Shown here in pieces: positions 4,483 through 6,479 of a stretch of DNA of 6,479 nucleotides. Source of the DNA: an uncultured Eubacteriales bacterium (lineage in GTDB: Bacteria; Bacillota; Clostridia; Oscillospirales; Oscillospiraceae); assembly GCA_900554625.1 (NCBI GenBank), contig USHP01000118.1, positions 1-6,479 of the forward strand, given 5' to 3'. Made by a program: the position numbers and the translations under genes. Each line of letters begins with the position of its first letter. The stretch's first letter is position 1. The notes under the pieces are model-generated. The model searched no databases. It saw only the letters and a program-made list of their open reading frames with translations, and was not told where the DNA came from.

Positions 4483-4513
4483 TAGAACGAGTTTTCGTTC
4501 TAAAGTTAGTATA
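4483..4513 (-). promoter_or_regulatory. Promoter and palindromic operator of the XRE gene
   Basis: TAGAACGA (4483-4490) and TCGTTCTA (4495-4502) form a perfect 8-bp inverted repeat around GTTT. On the minus strand it follows a TATACT -10 (4513-4508, within ATATACTAA) and precedes the AAGGAGG ribosome binding site, so it spans the expected transcription start. A lone half site, TAGAAC, occurs farther upstream at 4567-4572. Confidence 0.7.
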
Positions 4514-4596
4514 TCCGGGAAGGTATACGGGAAACAGAATCTAACAGAATTATTAAAATCGCTCTTTAGAACTTATTACAAGGTGGGAGCAAAAAG

Positions 4597-4637
4597 AAAA
4601 ATGTTGCGCTATTCGTAACGAATAACACAACATTTTT
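4597..4637 (-). terminator. Terminator of the phosphoesterase operon
   Basis: AAAAATGTTG (4597-4606) pairs perfectly with CAACATTTTT (4628-4637). The centre adds TATTCG/CGAATA with a 3-nt loop, separated by a 3-by-3 internal loop. In the minus direction the stem ends in TTTTTCTTTTT. The symmetric A and T flanks would allow function on both strands. Confidence 0.85.
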
Positions 4638-4668
4638 AAGTGCGTGGCAAGTCCGTTGTTGGTACTTG

Positions 4669-5124
4669 TCAGGGCTGAATGACTACCTTTTGGACGGACA
4701 GCGAGCTGCCGTCCACAGTCAGAATCGCCAGCGTGATCTCCTGATCGAACCGACGCTTGCCGCAGCTGCCGGGGTTCAGAAAGAGCCGCCCGTCAATCGT
4801 TTGCTCAAAATACTTGTGGGAGTGCCCGAAGATCACCGCGTCGATGCCGGTTAAGGTTTTGGGGACTTCCTTTTTGTTGTGCACCAGAAAGAACCGGCAG
4901 CCCTCAATCTGGAAGGTCAACGTTGCGGGGATGTGTTCTGCCCACACTTTGTCGTTGTTGCCCCGCACTACATAGACCGGGGCGATCTCTTTCAGCCTGA
5001 CGATGATGTCCGGCTTGTTGATGTCGCCGCCGTGGATGATGGCGTCACAACCGGCAATGGCGTCAAGCACCTCCGGACGCAGTAACCCGTGGGTGTCAGA
5101 CAATACCGCAATTCGCTTTGCCAT
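4669..5124 (-). CDS. YfcE/MJ0936-type metallophosphoesterase
   Basis: The 151-residue calcineurin-like phosphoesterase is of the short YfcE type, which hydrolyses phosphodiesters with two bound metal ions in the cytoplasm; the natural substrate is uncertain. The metal ligands are all in place: VLSDTHG (D10, H12), HGGDI (D34), RGNND (N57 region, corresponding to GNHD with His changed to Asn, a common variant in this subfamily), VHN (H82) and GHSH (H101, H103), followed by NPGS (117-120). Length is typical. ATG 5124 is chosen over the in-frame GTG at 5133 because GGAG sits 8 nt upstream of it. The upstream 64-residue gene ends only 5 nt before this start, so the two are co-transcribed and probably coupled. 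Confidence 0.9.
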   Translation of the reverse strand: MAKRIAVLSDTHGLLRPEVLDAIAGCDAIIHGGDINKPDIIVRLKEIAPVYVVRGNNDKVWAEHIPATLTFQIEGCRFFLVHNKKEVPKTLTGIDAVIFGHSHKYFEQTIDGRLFLNPGSCGKRRFDQEITLAILTVDGSSLSVQKVVIQP

Positions 5125-5129
5125 TTCCT

Positions 5130-5324
5130 TCACTCCAATTCTTTTTCAATCAGTCCCACCGCAATTTCAAAGGCTTTCACCCGGCGCTGGGCCAGCGTGA
5201 TCTGGGACTTATACCGCGCCGGATTTTCTTTGCCTTGCAAGGTCACAATGGTTGCCCGCAGTTTGTGGAGCGTGGAATCAATCTGCCGCTTGGCTTCCAG
5301 AAGTTCTTCTTTGGTGTATTCCAT
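5130..5324 (-). CDS. Small helical hypothetical protein (64 aa)
   Basis: The product starts MEYTKEELLEAKRQIDSTLH and reads as two amphipathic helices separated by a GKENPARYKS turn (residues 31-40). The second is ITLAQRRVKAFEIAVGLIEKELE. The heptad-like spacing of Leu, Ile and Val suggests a helical hairpin or coiled coil. No catalytic motif, signal or membrane segment is seen, and I recognise no named family. ATG 5324 is preferred because TAGAGG lies about 9 nt upstream; the frame runs far upstream, but that part is a shadow of the MFS gene and crosses the hairpin region. It is followed 5 nt later by the phosphoesterase, whose Shine-Dalgarno is inside this gene's last codons, implying a two-gene operon. 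Confidence 0.72.
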   Translation of the reverse strand: MEYTKEELLEAKRQIDSTLHKLRATIVTLQGKENPARYKSQITLAQRRVKAFEIAVGLIEKELE

Positions 5325-5346
5325 GGCGATAACCTCTATTTCAGAC

Positions 5347-5355
5347 AATATACCA
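5347..5355 (-). promoter_or_regulatory. Candidate extended -10 promoter for the 64-aa/phosphoesterase operon
   Basis: The minus strand reads TGGTATATT, a TG-N-TATATT extended -10 ending 23 nt before the start codon. The -35 region falls inside the right-hand (promoter-proximal) arm of the 5362-5407 inverted repeat and has no consensus hexamer. Confidence 0.4.
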
Positions 5356-5361
5356 GAGCCT

Positions 5362-5407
5362 TTATACCCCTTTGTACCCATATCGCGGGGGATATAAAGG
5401 GGTATAA
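5362..5407. repeat. 12-bp inverted repeat with a nested stem, between MFS and the 64-aa gene
   Basis: TTATACCCCTTT (5362-5373) pairs perfectly with AAAGGGGTATAA (5396-5407). Inside, ATATC (5380-5384) pairs with GATAT (5391-5395) over a GCGGGG loop and stacks directly on the outer stem, leaving GTACCC as a one-sided bulge. No T-run follows on the minus strand, so a plain terminator is unlikely. It may be a regulator binding site, an intercistronic RNA element or a palindromic repeat. Confidence 0.65.
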
Positions 5408-5436
5408 CAGTTTTTGCCGGATAGGATTCCGCTTGC

Positions 5437-6479
5437 TCAGGTTTCCTTTGCCCTGCGGCGGATGCAGGCGAGGTAGAAGAAGATAGCCAAAATCTGCGCC
5501 AGCATGGACACGATGACCAGGTACACTGGGTTGAAATCGTACAGCGCACCCAGCAGCCAGCTGCCCAGGAACCAGGCGATGCCGAAGCCGGTTTCAAAGA
5601 TGCCAAAACCGGAGCTGCGCATGGATTTGGGGATGATCTGGCTGACGGCGGCCTTCATGATGCTGTCCTCCGCACCCATGCCGATTCCCCACAGCACAAT
5701 TCCGACGATCATGCACGCCGGGCTCTCCGTCAGGAAAATGAAGCAGGAAAAGAAGGTGCTGCACAGGGTTGCCAGAATCATGGCCTTCAGCCCGATCTTA
5801 TCAAACAGCCAGCCGAAGAACAGGGCGGCAAAGGCATCGATCGCCATTGCCAGCGCATACAGCAGGCTCAGGGATGCGGCGGGGAAGGCGGCGGTCTTGG
5901 CGGCGTGGAGGGTAATCATGGTAAAGTCCGCAAAGCCGAAGGCATAGCAGCAGATTGCCGCCATGTAGAGCACGAAGGACTTCTGGAAGTGAAATTCCTT
6001 GTGCTCCTCCTCGACTTTCTCGAACATCTCCGGATTCGGATACTTGATTTTGGATAACACCACCAGCGCGATGGTGATGAGCGCCGGAATCCCCAGAAAC
6101 GCGAAGCAGACCCGGTAAGTAGAAAACAGGTTGCCGGTGCCTTTGATGAGGCTGATGACAAACAGCATGACAGGGCCGAGGAACGCGCCCAGCTGGTCGA
6201 GAAACTCCTGATAGGCAAAGCCCTTTCCAGTGCCGATCTCGCTGGCGGCGAAGCTGACCAGGGTATTTTTCGCCGGCTTCTTGATGGCCTTGCCGACGCG
6301 CTCCAGAATCACCAGACCGCAGGCCAGCACCCAGCCGTTTTCCGGGATCAGCGCCAGCGCCGGAATGGCAAGCACCTGAAGGGCGTACCCCACGATCACC
6401 AGCGTCCAGTATTTCTTCGTCTTATCCGCAAGGAAGCCGGACAGAAGCCGCAGGGAATAGCCGCACAACTCTCCCACGC
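5437..6479 (-). CDS. MFS transporter (N-terminus outside the window)
   Basis: About 346 C-terminal residues of a major facilitator superfamily permease are visible; the frame stays open to the window edge, so roughly the first two helices are missing. The loop after helix 2 shows the MFS signature A-like SGFLADKTKKYW (residues 13-24 of the visible part). Ten hydrophobic segments follow: about 25-44, 49-65, 86-111, 121-144, a charged cytoplasmic linker 145-167 (KYPNPEMFEKVEEEHKEFHF), then 169-190, 199-225 with FGWLFDKIGLK as the second-half signature, 231-249, 253-270, 290-312 and 315-338. The tail is RRRAKET. The conserved LERVGKAIKKPAKNTLVSF block is like that of exporter-type MFS proteins of this kind. 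Substrate cannot be told from the sequence. It ends 112 nt before the 64-residue gene and may be co-transcribed with it. Confidence 0.88.
   Translation of the reverse strand, partial: VGELCGYSLRLLSGFLADKTKKYWTLVIVGYALQVLAIPALALIPENGWVLACGLVILERVGKAIKKPAKNTLVSFAASEIGTGKGFAYQEFLDQLGAFLGPVMLFVISLIKGTGNLFSTYRVCFAFLGIPALITIALVVLSKIKYPNPEMFEKVEEEHKEFHFQKSFVLYMAAICCYAFGFADFTMITLHAAKTAAFPAASLSLLYALAMAIDAFAALFFGWLFDKIGLKAMILATLCSTFFSCFIFLTESPACMIVGIVLWGIGMGAEDSIMKAAVSQIIPKSMRSSGFGIFETGFGIAWFLGSWLLGALYDFNPVYLVIVSMLAQILAIFFYLACIRRRAKET

Noticed and set aside
5504..5947. Plus-strand 147-codon frame
   Set aside because: It is antisense to the MFS transporter; its composition reflects the complementary hydrophobic codons.

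Overview
The window looks like a chromosomal segment from an anaerobic gut Firmicute, probably of the Oscillospiraceae/Ruminococcaceae type. This is an inference. It rests on the moderate GC content, strong AGGAGG-type ribosome binding sites, short genes each with their own promoter, and the families present (YjdF with its riboswitch, TIGR04076, MmcQ/YjbR, a YgbA-like cysteine-rich protein). I see no insertion sequence, integrase, phage gene, CRISPR array, tRNA or rRNA.

Layout. Positions 1-502 (+) hold the last 54 residues of an unidentified membrane protein, overlapped by 8 nt by a YgbA-like (nitrous-oxide-stimulated promoter family) gene. Positions 503-1088 have no convincing gene. They carry a perfect 16-bp hairpin, a 9-bp hairpin and a 14-nt element present twice. 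Positions 1089-1616 (-) encode a macrodomain protein with an altered signature loop. Positions 1717-2378 (+) form one complete transcription unit: a good sigma-A promoter, a long leader folding as a yjdF-type riboswitch, the yjdF gene, and a terminator whose 5' arm lies inside the coding sequence. Positions 2437-3413 (+) hold three small genes: an acidic 67-residue protein, a TIGR04076 protein, and an MmcQ/YjbR protein stop-start coupled to it.

From 3430 to the end every gene is on the minus strand. In transcription order they are an MFS transporter (N-terminus outside the window), a 64-residue helical protein, a YfcE-like metallophosphoesterase ending in a strong terminator, an XRE-family repressor with its own terminator, and a 194-residue protein of unknown function.

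The two most informative points are regulatory. First, the yjdF leader contains a 6-nt stretch perfectly complementary to the yjdF Shine-Dalgarno sequence, which suggests translational control. Second, the promoters of the XRE gene and of the 194-residue gene share the same ATATACTAA -10 block, each followed by an AGAAC...GTTCT inverted repeat. This suggests a small self-contained regulon in which the repressor controls itself and one uncharacterised protein.
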